From positions 1 through 46,313 of the forward strand of contig MKWG01000045.1 in NCBI GenBank assembly GCA_001899685.1: a DNA stretch of 46,313 nt, given 5' to 3'. Made by a program: the position numbers and the translations under genes. The notes beneath the pieces are model-generated. The model was not told the origin of the DNA. It worked only from the letters and a program-made list of their open reading frames with translations, and did no database searches. Position 1 is the stretch's first letter. Each line of letters starts with the position of its first letter. This DNA is from Sphingobacteriales bacterium 44-15. Its GTDB lineage: Bacteria; Bacteroidota; Bacteroidia; Chitinophagales; Chitinophagaceae. This document shows, piece after piece, positions 6,204 through 14,351 of the stretch.

Positions 6204-8048
6204 CTACAGCATTTTACGGATCGCTTCAGTCAGCTCGCTTTTTGTAATTGGCACTCCCATTATTTTATTATATCCCCTTGCATCTATGAGATATTTGTCG
6301 CGGATGATCTTTATCAGCTGGCCGTTATTGATCTCGGGGATAAGCACCTGGTCAAAATTTTTGATGATGTCGCCAAGGTTTTTTGGAAACGGGCGCAGGT
6401 AACGGATATGCGCATGCGCAACAGCAACTCCCTGTGACTGTAGCTCAGCAACCGTGCTTTTGATCACTCCATAAGTTGACCCCCATCCTAATACCAGCAA
6501 TTGGCCTTTTTCCGGGCCGCTGTCCAGCTTTTGATCCGGGATACTGGTTGCGATTTTCTCCACTTTTTCCTCGCGGAGCTTTACCATCAACTGGTGATTT
6601 TCCGGATCATAACTCACATTGCCCGTAATATTTTGTTTTTCCAGGCCGCCGATACGATGTTCCAGTCCAGGTGTGCCGGGCACGGCCCAGGGTCTTACAA
6701 GGTTCTCGTCGCGCAGGTAAGGCTGGAATTTTTCTTCGCCATGACCAAGTGCTGTTTTGAACGCCACCTTCACGGCGGGGAGATCATCACTTTGGGGAAA
6801 CCGCCATGGTTCGGCCCCGTTGGCTATATACCCGTCGCTGAGAAAAATAACAGGGGTCATGTGCTCTACGGAAATACGGCAGGCTTCATATATGGCATCA
6901 AAGCAGTCGCTGGGGGTGGCTGCTGCCACTACAGGCATCGGGCATTCACCGTTCCTGCCATAGTATGCCTGGAGCAGGTCGCTCTGTTCTGTTTTGGTTG
7001 GCAGGCCGGTAGAAGGACCGCCTCTTTGAACATCAACGATAATAAGCGGGATCTCCAGCATTACAGCCAGCCCCATGGCTTCCGTTTTAAGCGCCATGCC
7101 GGGGCCGGAGGTGGTAGTTACTCCGAGGCTGCCTCCGTAAGACGCGCCGATAGCAGAGGTGATACCGGCAATTTCATCTTCTGCCTGGAAGGTGCGGATA
7201 CCAAAGCTTTTATGCCTGCTCAGCTCGTGCAGTATATCAGATGCGGGAGTGATAGGGTATGAACCAAGGAACATGGGCAGCTCACTCTTTTGTGAAAAGG
7301 CGATCAATCCATAGGCCAAAGCCTGGTTGCCCATAATGGAGCGGTAGACGCCCGGTGCCATTCTTGCCTTTGCAACGGTATAGGTAGTGCCGCTTGCTTC
7401 TGTGGTATCTCCGTAATTATAGCCGGCCTGTAATGCTCTTATATTGCTTTCATATATCTCTGGGCTCTTACCGAACTTCTCCTGCAGAAAGGCGATAGTA
7501 CTGTCCATGTTACGGTTATACATCCAGTAAAGGAAGCCCAGGACGAACATGTTTTTTGCACGGTCTTTTTCCTTGGTTCCCATGGAAATATCTTTCAACG
7601 CCTCCCTGGTCATTTTTGTGACGTCCATTTTTATCACCTGATAGCTCTCAAGGCTGTTGTCTTCAAGCGGGTTAACGCCGTCCGGATAATTGGCCAATCT
7701 TAGATTCTTCACGTCAAAGCCATCGGTATTGGCAATGATCTTACCCCCTTTTTTCAAAAATTTCAGGTTTACCTTGAGCGCAGCGGCATTCATGGCAACC
7801 AGCACATCGCATTCGTCTCCCGGGGTATATACCATTTCGCTTGAAAAACGAAGCTGGTAACCGCTGACGCCCGGCAGCGTGCCCTGTGGCGCCCGGATCT
7901 CCGCGGGAAAATCGGGAAAGGTTGCAAGATCTATACCTAATAAGGCGGTATTATTAGTAAACTGGCTCCCGGTAAGTTGCATACCGTCACCACTGTCGCC
8001 GGCAAATTTTATCACTACTTCCTGTAAAACTTCTGTATGAGCAGCCAT
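6204..8048 (-). CDS. korA: 2-oxoacid:acceptor (2-oxoglutarate:ferredoxin) oxidoreductase, fused gamma-alpha subunit
   Basis: This 614-residue subunit oxidatively decarboxylates 2-oxoglutarate to succinyl-CoA together with a beta subunit (KorB), reducing ferredoxin. Residues 1-190 are the gamma domain (IKFAGDSGDGMQLTG, FPDFPAEIRAPQGT). From about residue 240 follows the alpha domain (YPITPASDILHELSRH, FQAEDEIAGITSAIGASYGG, TTTSGPGMALKTEAMG, RGGPSTGLPTKTEQSDL). The C-terminal domain II carries LVLGWGSTYGVIKS. The gamma-alpha fusion order is usual in Bacteroidota. korB normally follows at once, but here the next gene is an L,D-transpeptidase. A good TAnnTTTG promoter precedes it. Confidence 0.93.
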   Translation of the reverse strand: MAAHTEVLQEVVIKFAGDSGDGMQLTGSQFTNNTALLGIDLATFPDFPAEIRAPQGTLPGVSGYQLRFSSEMVYTPGDECDVLVAMNAAALKVNLKFLKKGGKIIANTDGFDVKNLRLANYPDGVNPLEDNSLESYQVIKMDVTKMTREALKDISMGTKEKDRAKNMFVLGFLYWMYNRNMDSTIAFLQEKFGKSPEIYESNIRALQAGYNYGDTTEASGTTYTVAKARMAPGVYRSIMGNQALAYGLIAFSQKSELPMFLGSYPITPASDILHELSRHKSFGIRTFQAEDEIAGITSAIGASYGGSLGVTTTSGPGMALKTEAMGLAVMLEIPLIIVDVQRGGPSTGLPTKTEQSDLLQAYYGRNGECPMPVVAAATPSDCFDAIYEACRISVEHMTPVIFLSDGYIANGAEPWRFPQSDDLPAVKVAFKTALGHGEEKFQPYLRDENLVRPWAVPGTPGLEHRIGGLEKQNITGNVSYDPENHQLMVKLREEKVEKIATSIPDQKLDSGPEKGQLLVLGWGSTYGVIKSTVAELQSQGVAVAHAHIRYLRPFPKNLGDIIKNFDQVLIPEINNGQLIKIIRDKYLIDARGYNKIMGVPITKSELTEAIRKML

Positions 8049-8073
8049 TTTTTTAATTTAAGATTAAACGTTG

Positions 8074-8108
8074 CAAAGTTAGGTCAACATTAACTCCGGT
8101 TGTCAAAA
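8074..8108 (-). promoter_or_regulatory. Bacteroidota-type promoter of korA
   Basis: On the reverse strand TAACTTTG (8081-8074) matches the -7 consensus TAnnTTTG, with TTTTG (8108-8104) 22 bases upstream as a -33 element. The korA ATG lies 26 bases below the -7 box. Confidence 0.6.
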
Positions 8109-8128
8109 TAAACCCTCAAAAAATTAGT

Positions 8129-8136
8129 TATCTTTA
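8129..8136 (+). promoter_or_regulatory. possible -7 element of the Bax-inhibitor-1 gene
   Basis: TATCTTTA matches TAnnTTTG at all but the last base and ends 18 bases before the ATG at 8155. A TTG at 8100-8102 is somewhat far for a -33 box, so this is a weak call. Confidence 0.3.
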
Positions 8137-8154
8137 CTGTCTAAAACACTCGAT

Positions 8155-8910
8155 ATGGAATTATTTAAATCTGGAAATCCTACCCTTACCGAAAAAATGT
8201 TTCAGTCTGCGCTCACGGGCGACAGGAGTGATGTAATGACGGTAAAAGGTACGCTTAATAAATTTGGGTTCATGTTCCTGATGGTGATGGCTTCCGCCTT
8301 CTTCAGCTGGTACAGCTTCAATAAAGGTGTGGATGTTACACCGTATATGTGGGGTGGCGCTATCGGAGGGTTGGTTGTAGCGCTCGTTATTGTATTCAAA
8401 AAGACCTGGGCGCCATACCTGGCTCCTGCTTATGCTTTGCTGGAGGGGCTTTTTGTGGGCGGCATATCTGCCTACTATAATTACGCTTTTGAGGCCAAGG
8501 CGCCTTTTATAATTGTGCAGGCAGTGGGGCTCACTTTCGGTGTTGCCATAGCCATGTTCATCCTGTACAATATGCGCATTATCCGTGCCACGGAAACCTT
8601 TAAGTCTGTGATCATCACTGCTACTGCGGGTATCGCTATTTTCTACCTTATCACCATTGTGCTCGGCTTTTTTGGTATAGATATTCCTTTCATTCACCAG
8701 GGCAGCACATTCGGCATTATTTTCTCGCTTGTGGTGGTAGGTATAGCAGCGCTCAATCTCATTCTTGATTTCGACATGATCGAAAAAGGATCTGATGCCG
8801 GCGCCCCGAAATATATGGAATGGTATGGTGCGTTTGGGCTGCTGGTAACTATAGTTTGGTTGTATCTTGAGATACTCAGGTTGTTAGCCAAAATGAACAG
8901 CAGGAAATAA
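8155..8910 (+). CDS. Bax inhibitor-1 / YccA family membrane protein
   Basis: This 251-residue integral membrane protein has about seven hydrophobic segments after a polar N-terminus of ~35 residues (FKSGNPTLTEKMFQ). The family features seen are YALLEGLFVGGISAYYN, ETFKSVIITATAGIAIFYL, LNLILDFDMIEKG and the terminal KYMEWYGAFGLLVTIVWLYLEILRLL. The Asp pair in LDFDMIE fits the pH-sensing di-aspartyl of BI-1/YetJ-type proteins, which conduct calcium; activity in this organism is inferred only. It is divergent from korA across a 106-base gap and appears monocistronic, with a palindromic repeat 12 bases after its stop. Confidence 0.9.
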   Translation: MELFKSGNPTLTEKMFQSALTGDRSDVMTVKGTLNKFGFMFLMVMASAFFSWYSFNKGVDVTPYMWGGAIGGLVVALVIVFKKTWAPYLAPAYALLEGLFVGGISAYYNYAFEAKAPFIIVQAVGLTFGVAIAMFILYNMRIIRATETFKSVIITATAGIAIFYLITIVLGFFGIDIPFIHQGSTFGIIFSLVVVGIAALNLILDFDMIEKGSDAGAPKYMEWYGAFGLLVTIVWLYLEILRLLAKMNSRK

Positions 8911-8921
8911 AATGGGGAATG

Positions 8922-8982
8922 ATAGCCACGAATGCACGAATATATGATGCATTTGATTTTTTATTCGTGCATTCGTGGCTAT
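8922..8982. repeat. REP-like palindrome, copy A
   Basis: A perfect 20-bp inverted repeat (8922-8941 and 8963-8982, core GCCACGAATGCACGAAT) encloses a 21-base spacer. It sits between the Bax-inhibitor-1 gene and the GxxExxY gene and could also act as a terminator. Confidence 0.9.
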
Positions 8983-9037
8983 TGTATTCATAGATCATTC
9001 TTGCTTGCGGACCGCCGGAATTCGTAGCTATTCTTTT

Positions 9038-9412
9038 TTAAAATACTAATCTTTTATAATGTAGCTTCAGCTCTCCGAAATTCACAATCAATGCTAACCT
9101 GTTTCCCGATACTTTTAGATAATTGATCGCTTGTGCTATACTTTCTTCCGGAATTCCTGTTATTGCTTTTACTTCTAAAATAACGTTGCCAAAAGCTATA
9201 AAATCAGCGAAGAAGTTGTGTGGGAGAATAATGTCTTTATAATGTACATCATATCTTTTTTCTCTTTCATAAGGTATGCCGGCTTTTAAAAATTCATATT
9301 CTAAAGCATCTTTATATACAATCTCCAAAAAGCCAGGACCAAGGTTATTATGTACGTCCATGCAGATACCAATGATCTGATAGCTTTCGTCTTTAAAAAG
9401 AATTGCCGGCAT
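9038..9412 (-). CDS. GxxExxY protein
   Basis: I start at the ATG at 9412 (MPAILFKDESYQIIG...), giving 124 residues. The longer frame to 9568 only translates the neighbouring palindrome (PRMHECIF). The namesake motif is present as LGPGFLEIVYKDALEYEF. FFADFIAFGNVILEVKAI, with a distal D...E-x-K arrangement, suggests a PD-(D/E)XK nuclease-like fold, and AQAINYLKVSGNRLALIVNFG is typical of the C-terminal half. The molecular role is not established; a nuclease is inferred from the fold motif. Palindrome copies A and B lie close on both sides (56 and 76 bases away). Confidence 0.85.
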   Translation of the reverse strand: MPAILFKDESYQIIGICMDVHNNLGPGFLEIVYKDALEYEFLKAGIPYEREKRYDVHYKDIILPHNFFADFIAFGNVILEVKAITGIPEESIAQAINYLKVSGNRLALIVNFGELKLHYKRLVF

Positions 9413-9487
9413 TTTCTTAGGTTTTAGCTTGTATAAAAATAAGCTGAATGCCATAAAATGCAGGAATAAATTTTTTAGATACAACAA

Positions 9488-9541
9488 AGCCACGAATGCA
9501 CGAATAAATATATTAAAAATACATTCGTGCATTCGTGGCTT
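9488..9541. repeat. REP-like palindrome, copy B
   Basis: A perfect 18-bp inverted repeat (9488-9505 and 9523-9540) encloses a 17-base spacer. The 28 bases at 9478-9505 are identical to 44172-44199. Its right arm ends on the first base of the pgl stop codon. Confidence 0.9.
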
Positions 9542-10265
9542 ATCTTCCCAGCAAAGCGGCGCCATCATTGTCTGTAAACCAGTGGAGTTCCCCGGAAGAA
9601 GGCTGTATCACCTGCGAAGGATAAAGGTCGGGGTTATATTTTCCTTCCAGCACTTCATAAAGCGCATGCGCTTTTGCTGCGCCGAAGGCCAGGAAGGCTA
9701 CGCGTGCGGCCCTGTTTACTATGGGAGCCGTGAGCGTTATGCGAAACATTTGCTGCGGAGCAAGGTAAAATGCACTTACCCAGGCTTTCTTTTCGTGCAC
9801 CACTGCTGTGCCAGGAAAAAGAGAAAGCGTATGCCCGTCGTCTCCCATTCCCGAAAGTACAAGATCAAAGCTTTGGCCTTCACCGGTAAAATAGGTTCTT
9901 AATACCTGCTCGTATTCCGCGGCAGCTTTGTCCGGATCAATATCTGTGCGCATGACATGCACCTGCGACGCTGCCACCGGCACTTTATTGAGAAGATGCT
10001 CATAAGTCATTTTTGCATTGTTCCTGTCGTCGTCGAAAGGAACAGCACGTTCATCTCCCCAGAAAAAATGCAGCTTTTCCCAGGCTATGCGGCTGCTGTA
10101 AGGAGCGCCTGCCAGCAAGTCGTATAACGCCTTTGGAGAGCTGCCGCCGGTTAATACCCAGGTAAACCGGTCTTTTTTTGAAAGGATGGATTCAATATAG
10201 GCTGTTATCCATTCTGCCAGCTCCTGGCTTACCGCCGCAGGGTCTTTTTGGATATGGAGCGTCAT
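9540..10265 (-). CDS. pgl: 6-phosphogluconolactonase
   Basis: This cytoplasmic enzyme hydrolyses 6-phosphoglucono-delta-lactone to 6-phosphogluconate, step two of the oxidative pentose-phosphate pathway. The 241 residues show VLTGGSSPKALYDLL (phosphate binding), FFWGDERAVPFDDDRNN and LSGMGDDGHTLSLFPG, the conserved blocks of the DevB/Pgl family. The length is normal. It is the last gene of gnd-zwf-pgl; a 107-base gap containing palindrome copy C separates it from zwf. Its stop codon overlaps palindrome copy B, so the transcript would end in a stable stem-loop. Confidence 0.95.
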   Translation of the reverse strand: MTLHIQKDPAAVSQELAEWITAYIESILSKKDRFTWVLTGGSSPKALYDLLAGAPYSSRIAWEKLHFFWGDERAVPFDDDRNNAKMTYEHLLNKVPVAASQVHVMRTDIDPDKAAAEYEQVLRTYFTGEGQSFDLVLSGMGDDGHTLSLFPGTAVVHEKKAWVSAFYLAPQQMFRITLTAPIVNRAARVAFLAFGAAKAHALYEVLEGKYNPDLYPSQVIQPSSGELHWFTDNDGAALLGR

Positions 10266-10308
10266 AATAAGTAGGAATTACTGTTTAGCGATCCAATATA
10301 TTTTTTAT

Positions 10309-10366
10309 GCCACGAATGCACGAATAAAGGAATCAAAATACTATTAAATATTCGTGCATTCGTCGC
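10309..10366. repeat. REP-like palindrome, copy C, between zwf and pgl
   Basis: Arms 10309-10325 and 10350-10366 pair over 17 bases with one mismatch (CGTCGC instead of CGTGGC). Lying inside the operon, it may stabilise the zwf message or reduce read-through into pgl. Confidence 0.85.
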
Positions 10367-10372
10367 TGTATA

Positions 10373-11887
10373 TTATTCCTCATGCGGCTGTGAAAGCGTC
10401 AGCCAGTTAAAGCCGTCTCTTGCTATAAGCGCTTCTGCATCTTCAGGTCCCCAGGAGGCCGGAAGGTAATTGGGAAAATCAACGGGTACTCTTGTTTCCC
10501 AGGTTTCCAGTATCGGCATAATGATCTTCCAGGCGGCCTCTACCTGGTCGGCACGCATAAACAGGGTTGCATTGCCTTCCATAACGTCAAGCAGGAGCGT
10601 TTCATAAGCTTCCGGCTCATGTTCATCGTAGGCTTCATCGTAATTAAAGATCATATCCACGGGGCTCAGCACAAGATTTTGCCCGGGTCGCTTGGCCTGG
10701 AAACGCAGGCGGATATCCATTTCAGGCTGAATGCTGATAGTAAGCCGGTTAGGCCGCCAGCTGTTTGCCGCCTCAGGCGGAAAAGCGAAGCTGGGGGCTT
10801 TTCTGAACTGGATAGTGATAATGGTGCTCTTGCTGTTCATCCGTTTGCCGGTACGCACATAAAAGGGAACACCCTGCCAGCGCCAGTTGTCTATATAAAA
10901 TTTAACCGCTGCAAAGGTTTCCACGTTGGATTGCGGGCTCACATTTTTTTCCTGGCGGTACCCTGCTACTTTATCACCATGCATCCAGCCTTCGGCATAC
11001 TGACCCCTTACGGCATAATCCTGCACTTCGCCCGGGTCAATGCGGCGGATGGCGTTCAGCACATCCACTTTTTTATTCCTGATCTCGTTGGCGTCAAAAG
11101 ATACGGGAGCTTCCATGGCAACCATGCACAATAGCTGCAGCATGTGATTTTGCACCATATCGCGCAATGCGCCTGATTTCTCGTAATAAGCGCCGCGGTT
11201 TTCCGCGCCTACCGTTTCTGCGGCAGTGATCTGTATATTCTCAATGTAATTGCGGTTCCATATCGGTTCAAAAAGGGCGTTGGCAAAGCGCAGCGCCAGT
11301 ATGTTCTGCACTGTTTCTTTTCCCAGGTAATGGTCAATGCGGAAGATCTGGTTTTCATCAAACATGGTGCCCAGCAGCCGGTTGAGCTCCTGTGCACTGG
11401 CAAGATCATGCCCAAACGGCTTTTCCACCACAATACGTGTACATTTGGTATCTGCACAGATATTAAGAGGACCGAGCTTGGAAGCAATATCAGGCACAAG
11501 CTGTGGTGCAACGGCCATGTAAAAGATAACATTCGGATGTTCTCCGTATTCCTTTTCCTTTGCTTTTACCAGGTCGCTGATCTTTGAGTATGAAGCCGCA
11601 TCTTCTCCGTCCATCTGCAGGTAGCCGATGTGTTGGGAAAAAGCCTGCCATTCGCCGTTGGCCTCCTCTTTTCTTCTTGAAAATTTTTTGATCCCTTCGA
11701 GGAGGTGATTGCGGTAGGATTCATCTGTATATTCAGACCGGCCGATCCCCACAATACCGAACTTCTCAGGCATCCAGTCGTCTAAAAACAAATTATACAG
11801 GGCAGGCGTTAGTTTGCGGAGATTCAGGTCTCCGCTCCCGCCAAAAATAAAAATAAGAGAAGCGGGTGGGCGCTTATGATTTTGCAT
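10373..11887 (-). CDS. zwf: glucose-6-phosphate 1-dehydrogenase
   Basis: It oxidises glucose 6-phosphate to 6-phosphogluconolactone with NAD(P)+. The 504-residue chain begins with the nucleotide-binding [21 protein letters not shown] (residues ~13-33). It has [15 protein letters not shown], the active-site [21 protein letters not shown], and the C-terminal [16 protein letters not shown] and PDAYE-like [22 protein letters not shown] blocks. GGSGDL takes the place of the usual GASGDL. Length and motifs are complete. It follows gnd by 27 bases and is clearly in the same operon. Confidence 0.97.
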   Translation of the reverse strand: MQNHKRPPASLIFIFGGSGDLNLRKLTPALYNLFLDDWMPEKFGIVGIGRSEYTDESYRNHLLEGIKKFSRRKEEANGEWQAFSQHIGYLQMDGEDAASYSKISDLVKAKEKEYGEHPNVIFYMAVAPQLVPDIASKLGPLNICADTKCTRIVVEKPFGHDLASAQELNRLLGTMFDENQIFRIDHYLGKETVQNILALRFANALFEPIWNRNYIENIQITAAETVGAENRGAYYEKSGALRDMVQNHMLQLLCMVAMEAPVSFDANEIRNKKVDVLNAIRRIDPGEVQDYAVRGQYAEGWMHGDKVAGYRQEKNVSPQSNVETFAAVKFYIDNWRWQGVPFYVRTGKRMNSKSTIITIQFRKAPSFAFPPEAANSWRPNRLTISIQPEMDIRLRFQAKRPGQNLVLSPVDMIFNYDEAYDEHEPEAYETLLLDVMEGNATLFMRADQVEAAWKIIMPILETWETRVPVDFPNYLPASWGPEDAEALIARDGFNWLTLSQPHEE

Positions 11888-11914
11888 AATTAAGAAATGG
11901 TTCTGTCAAAATAA

Positions 11915-13327
11915 TTATTGCCATTGTGCATGGAAAATCCCTTCTTCGTCCACGCGCTGAAAGGTATGCGCTCCAAAAAAGTCGCGCTGCGCCTGGATGA
12001 GGTTTGTTGGCATGGTCTCACTGCGGTAAGCATCATAATAACCAAGGGATACGCTCAATCCTGCCACGGGGATGCCGGACAGGGAAGCTTTGGAAACGAA
12101 TTTCCTTGTATTGGCTTCCCGTGATTTTATCAGCTCTGCAATATTGGTATCGAGCAGTATATTGGAGAGAGAGGGGTTGGCAGTATATGCTTTATAATAT
12201 ACCTCAAGCAGCGTAGACCGGATGATGCAGCCGCCTCTCCATATTTTTACCACCTGCGGCAGCGGGATCTCCATGTCGTATTCTTTGGATGCCACATACA
12301 ATAATGCAAGCCCCTGGGCATAGCTGATCAGTGTGCCGAAAAATAGCGCGGCCCTGGCTTCTGCTATGATCTCTTCTTTGGAAATACCGGTGATCTTTAC
12401 CGGGCTGGTGTATATTTTAGAGGCTGCCACGCGTTCCGATTTCAGCGCGGACAGATTGCGCATGCTTACGGCGATATCTATTGTGGGAATGGCAATGCCA
12501 AGATCCATTGCATCCTGCGAAGTCCATTTGCCGGTACCTTTTGAGCCGGCTTTATCGAGGATAACATCTACCAGCCTTTTACCGGTCTTATCATCTTTTT
12601 TCAGGAAAATATCGCGGGTTATTTCCACCAGGAAGGACTGAAGCTCCCCTTCGTTCCATTGTTTAAATACTTCATGCAGCTCGTCGTTATCCAGCCCGTA
12701 GCCACGGTGCAGCACATCATATACTTCGCTGATCAGTTGCATGATGCCATATTCTATACCATTGTGCACCATTTTCACGTAATGACCGGCAGCGCCCTTA
12801 CCAAGATGCGCTACACAGGGTTCCCCGTTTACTTTGGCGGAAACCGCTTCGAGCATAGGCTGTACATGAGGATATGCTTCAGGGTCGCCACCCGGCATGA
12901 TACTTGGTCCTCTCCTGGCGCCTTCTTCTCCGCCGGAGACGCCGACCCCCATAAAATGGAAGCCTTTGTCCTGCATATATTTTACCCTCCGGAGGGTATC
13001 GGTATAGTGTGAATTTCCCCCGTCAATTATAATATCTCCTTTGCTGAGCAAAGGAATAAGCTCTTCCAGCACCTGGTCAACGGGATTACCCGCCTGCACC
13101 AGCATCATGATCCTTCTCGGGGATTTTAAAGCATTCACCATTTCTGCAAGATCCGAAGTGCCCTTAACTGTAGTGCCGGGAACTATTTCTGATTCCAGTT
13201 CAGTAACTTTTTGCGGAGACCTGTTGTAACCTATCACAGCAAAGCCGTGATCAGCCATGTTCAATAAGAGGTTGCGTCCCATAACGCCTAACCCGATCAA
13301 TCCAAAGTCGAATAATTGATTTGCCAT
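11915..13327 (-). CDS. gnd: 6-phosphogluconate dehydrogenase, decarboxylating
   Basis: It converts 6-phosphogluconate to ribulose 5-phosphate, CO2 and NADPH. The 470 residues open with the Rossmann motif LIGLGVMGRNLLLNMADHG. They carry the substrate-binding VGVSGGEEGARRGPSIMPGG, the catalytic KMVHNGIEYGIMQLISEVYD, and the family signature ILDKAGSKGTGKWTS; the chain ends DFFGAHTFQRVD. This is the long, dimeric form common in Gram-negative bacteria. It is the first gene of the operon, with a TAnnTTTG box about 30 bases upstream of the ATG. Confidence 0.97.
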   Translation of the reverse strand: MANQLFDFGLIGLGVMGRNLLLNMADHGFAVIGYNRSPQKVTELESEIVPGTTVKGTSDLAEMVNALKSPRRIMMLVQAGNPVDQVLEELIPLLSKGDIIIDGGNSHYTDTLRRVKYMQDKGFHFMGVGVSGGEEGARRGPSIMPGGDPEAYPHVQPMLEAVSAKVNGEPCVAHLGKGAAGHYVKMVHNGIEYGIMQLISEVYDVLHRGYGLDNDELHEVFKQWNEGELQSFLVEITRDIFLKKDDKTGKRLVDVILDKAGSKGTGKWTSQDAMDLGIAIPTIDIAVSMRNLSALKSERVAASKIYTSPVKITGISKEEIIAEARAALFFGTLISYAQGLALLYVASKEYDMEIPLPQVVKIWRGGCIIRSTLLEVYYKAYTANPSLSNILLDTNIAELIKSREANTRKFVSKASLSGIPVAGLSVSLGYYDAYRSETMPTNLIQAQRDFFGAHTFQRVDEEGIFHAQWQ

Positions 13328-13356
13328 AATCTTAAAAATGAGGTGAAAAAGGATGG

Positions 13357-13364
13357 CAAATGTA
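13357..13364 (-). promoter_or_regulatory. -7 element upstream of gnd-zwf-pgl
   Basis: On the reverse strand TACATTTG matches TAnnTTTG exactly. TTTTG at 13385-13381 is a possible -33 box, with a rather short 16-base spacer. The gnd ATG lies 29 bases downstream. The -33 region would overlap the end of the DUF4834 gene. Confidence 0.5.
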
Positions 13365-13366
13365 GG

Positions 13367-13588
13367 TTATTTCACCTCTTCAAAATCAATATAATCTCCA
13401 ACGGGAGTTTTGTCGGGGGATTTATTGTTGCTGCGGGGAGATGCAGCCTGCTGCTGGTCCATCTGCTCCTGCATTTGGCTGAACCGGGCTTTGATCTGCT
13501 TTCCTGTGCGGAAAACGGGGATCAGGAAACCTGTAAGGAAGCGATACAATACGTACCCGAGGAGCATATATGCGATAAATTTCCACAT
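13367..13588 (-). CDS. DUF4834-type small membrane protein
   Basis: This 73-residue protein has one N-terminal membrane segment (residues ~3-26, FIAYMLLGYVLYRFLTGF), a basic amphipathic stretch with QMQEQMDQQQ-like repeats, and the C-terminal VGDYIDFEEVK. That architecture is typical of DUF4834 proteins of Bacteroidota, whose function is unknown; the ending 'GDYIDFEEVK' is the strongest link. It lies 39 bases upstream of gnd on the same strand, so read-through into the pentose-phosphate operon is possible. Confidence 0.75.
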   Translation of the reverse strand: MWKFIAYMLLGYVLYRFLTGFLIPVFRTGKQIKARFSQMQEQMDQQQAASPRSNNKSPDKTPVGDYIDFEEVK

Positions 13589-13685
13589 CGTGCGGCTACG
13601 AAGATAAGCATTTCCGGCAGCGGGAGCAGCTATGCCTTGTTAAAAACATCCCAATGGCCTAACTTCCTAACAATAAACGCTCTTT

Positions 13686-13708
13686 ATATATATTTGCGAT
13701 ACGAAAAT
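13686..13708 (+). promoter_or_regulatory. EPS promoter block 1
   Basis: This 23-base stretch includes the -7 box TATATTTG (13689-13696) followed by CGATACGAAAAT. It is identical to 16465-16487. The first EPS gene starts 70 bases downstream. I see no clear -33 TTG. Confidence 0.65.
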
Positions 13709-13778
13709 GTAAAGAGGTGCGTTAATATTTCACCCGGCCCTGTCTTCATGGGGCAAATCTAAAATAAAGTATTCTTCT

Positions 13779-14351
13779 ATGGGTTATTTCGCGCATCCCA
13801 CTGCAGTTATAGATGAAGGTTGTATCATTGGTGAGGGAACCAGGATCTGGCATTTTTCTCATATTATGCCCGATTGTATGATTGGCAATAATTGCAATAT
13901 AGGGCAGAATGTAGTGATCTCCCCGCGGGTGGTTCTCGGCAATAATGTGAAAGTGCAGAATAATGTTTCCGTTTATACAGGGGTTATTTGTGAGAATGAT
14001 GTCTTTTTAGGCCCATCAATGGTGTTCACCAATGTGTTCAACCCGCGGAGTGCTGTATCCAGGAAAGACGAGTACCGGCAGACAATCGTGAGAAAAGGAG
14101 CGAGCATCGGAGCCAACGCCACTATTGTATGTGGTTATGAAATCGGAGAATATGCTTTTATCGGGGCCGGGGCCGTGGTCACCAGGCCGGTACCGGCTTA
14201 TGCGATGGTGGTGGGTAACCCGGCGAGGCAGACAGGCTGGATGAGCAAAAATGGCCATAAGCTGCATTTTGATGCGGACGGGGTAGCTTTTTGCCCCGAA
14301 ACCAAAGAAAAATATATACTGAAAAATAAAACTGTAACAACAGCAATATGA
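13779..14351 (+). CDS. wbpD: UDP-2-acetamido-3-amino-2,3-dideoxyglucuronate N-acetyltransferase (WbpD/WlbB type)
   Basis: This 190-residue left-handed beta-helix acyltransferase has hexapeptide repeats from about residue 10 to 160 ([45 protein letters not shown]). The subgroup marks are [16 protein letters not shown] and [32 protein letters not shown]. WbpD enzymes acetylate the 3-amino group of UDP-GlcNAc3NA with acetyl-CoA in the pathway to UDP-ManNAc3NAcA. The gene overlaps the next one (wbpB type) by four bases, and the third gene fits the epimerase of the same pathway. Substrate specificity is inferred from this context. Confidence 0.85.
   Translation: MGYFAHPTAVIDEGCIIGEGTRIWHFSHIMPDCMIGNNCNIGQNVVISPRVVLGNNVKVQNNVSVYTGVICENDVFLGPSMVFTNVFNPRSAVSRKDEYRQTIVRKGASIGANATIVCGYEIGEYAFIGAGAVVTRPVPAYAMVVGNPARQTGWMSKNGHKLHFDADGVAFCPETKEKYILKNKTVTTAI

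Noticed and set aside
6501-7262. Long + strand open frame of 253 codons
   Set aside because: It lies antisense within korA, has no family features, and is explained by the codon usage of that gene.
8161-8697. Reverse-strand frame of 178 codons
   Set aside because: It is antisense to the clear Bax-inhibitor-1 gene and is rich in His and Arg, as shadow frames often are.
9413-9568. N-terminal extension of the GxxExxY protein
   Set aside because: These codons translate the flanking palindrome (PRMHECIF...), and an ATG with the family's usual start lies at 9412.
8922-10366. CRISPR array
   Set aside because: The repeated units are palindromes with irregular spacing separated by genes; there are no regular spacers and no cas genes.
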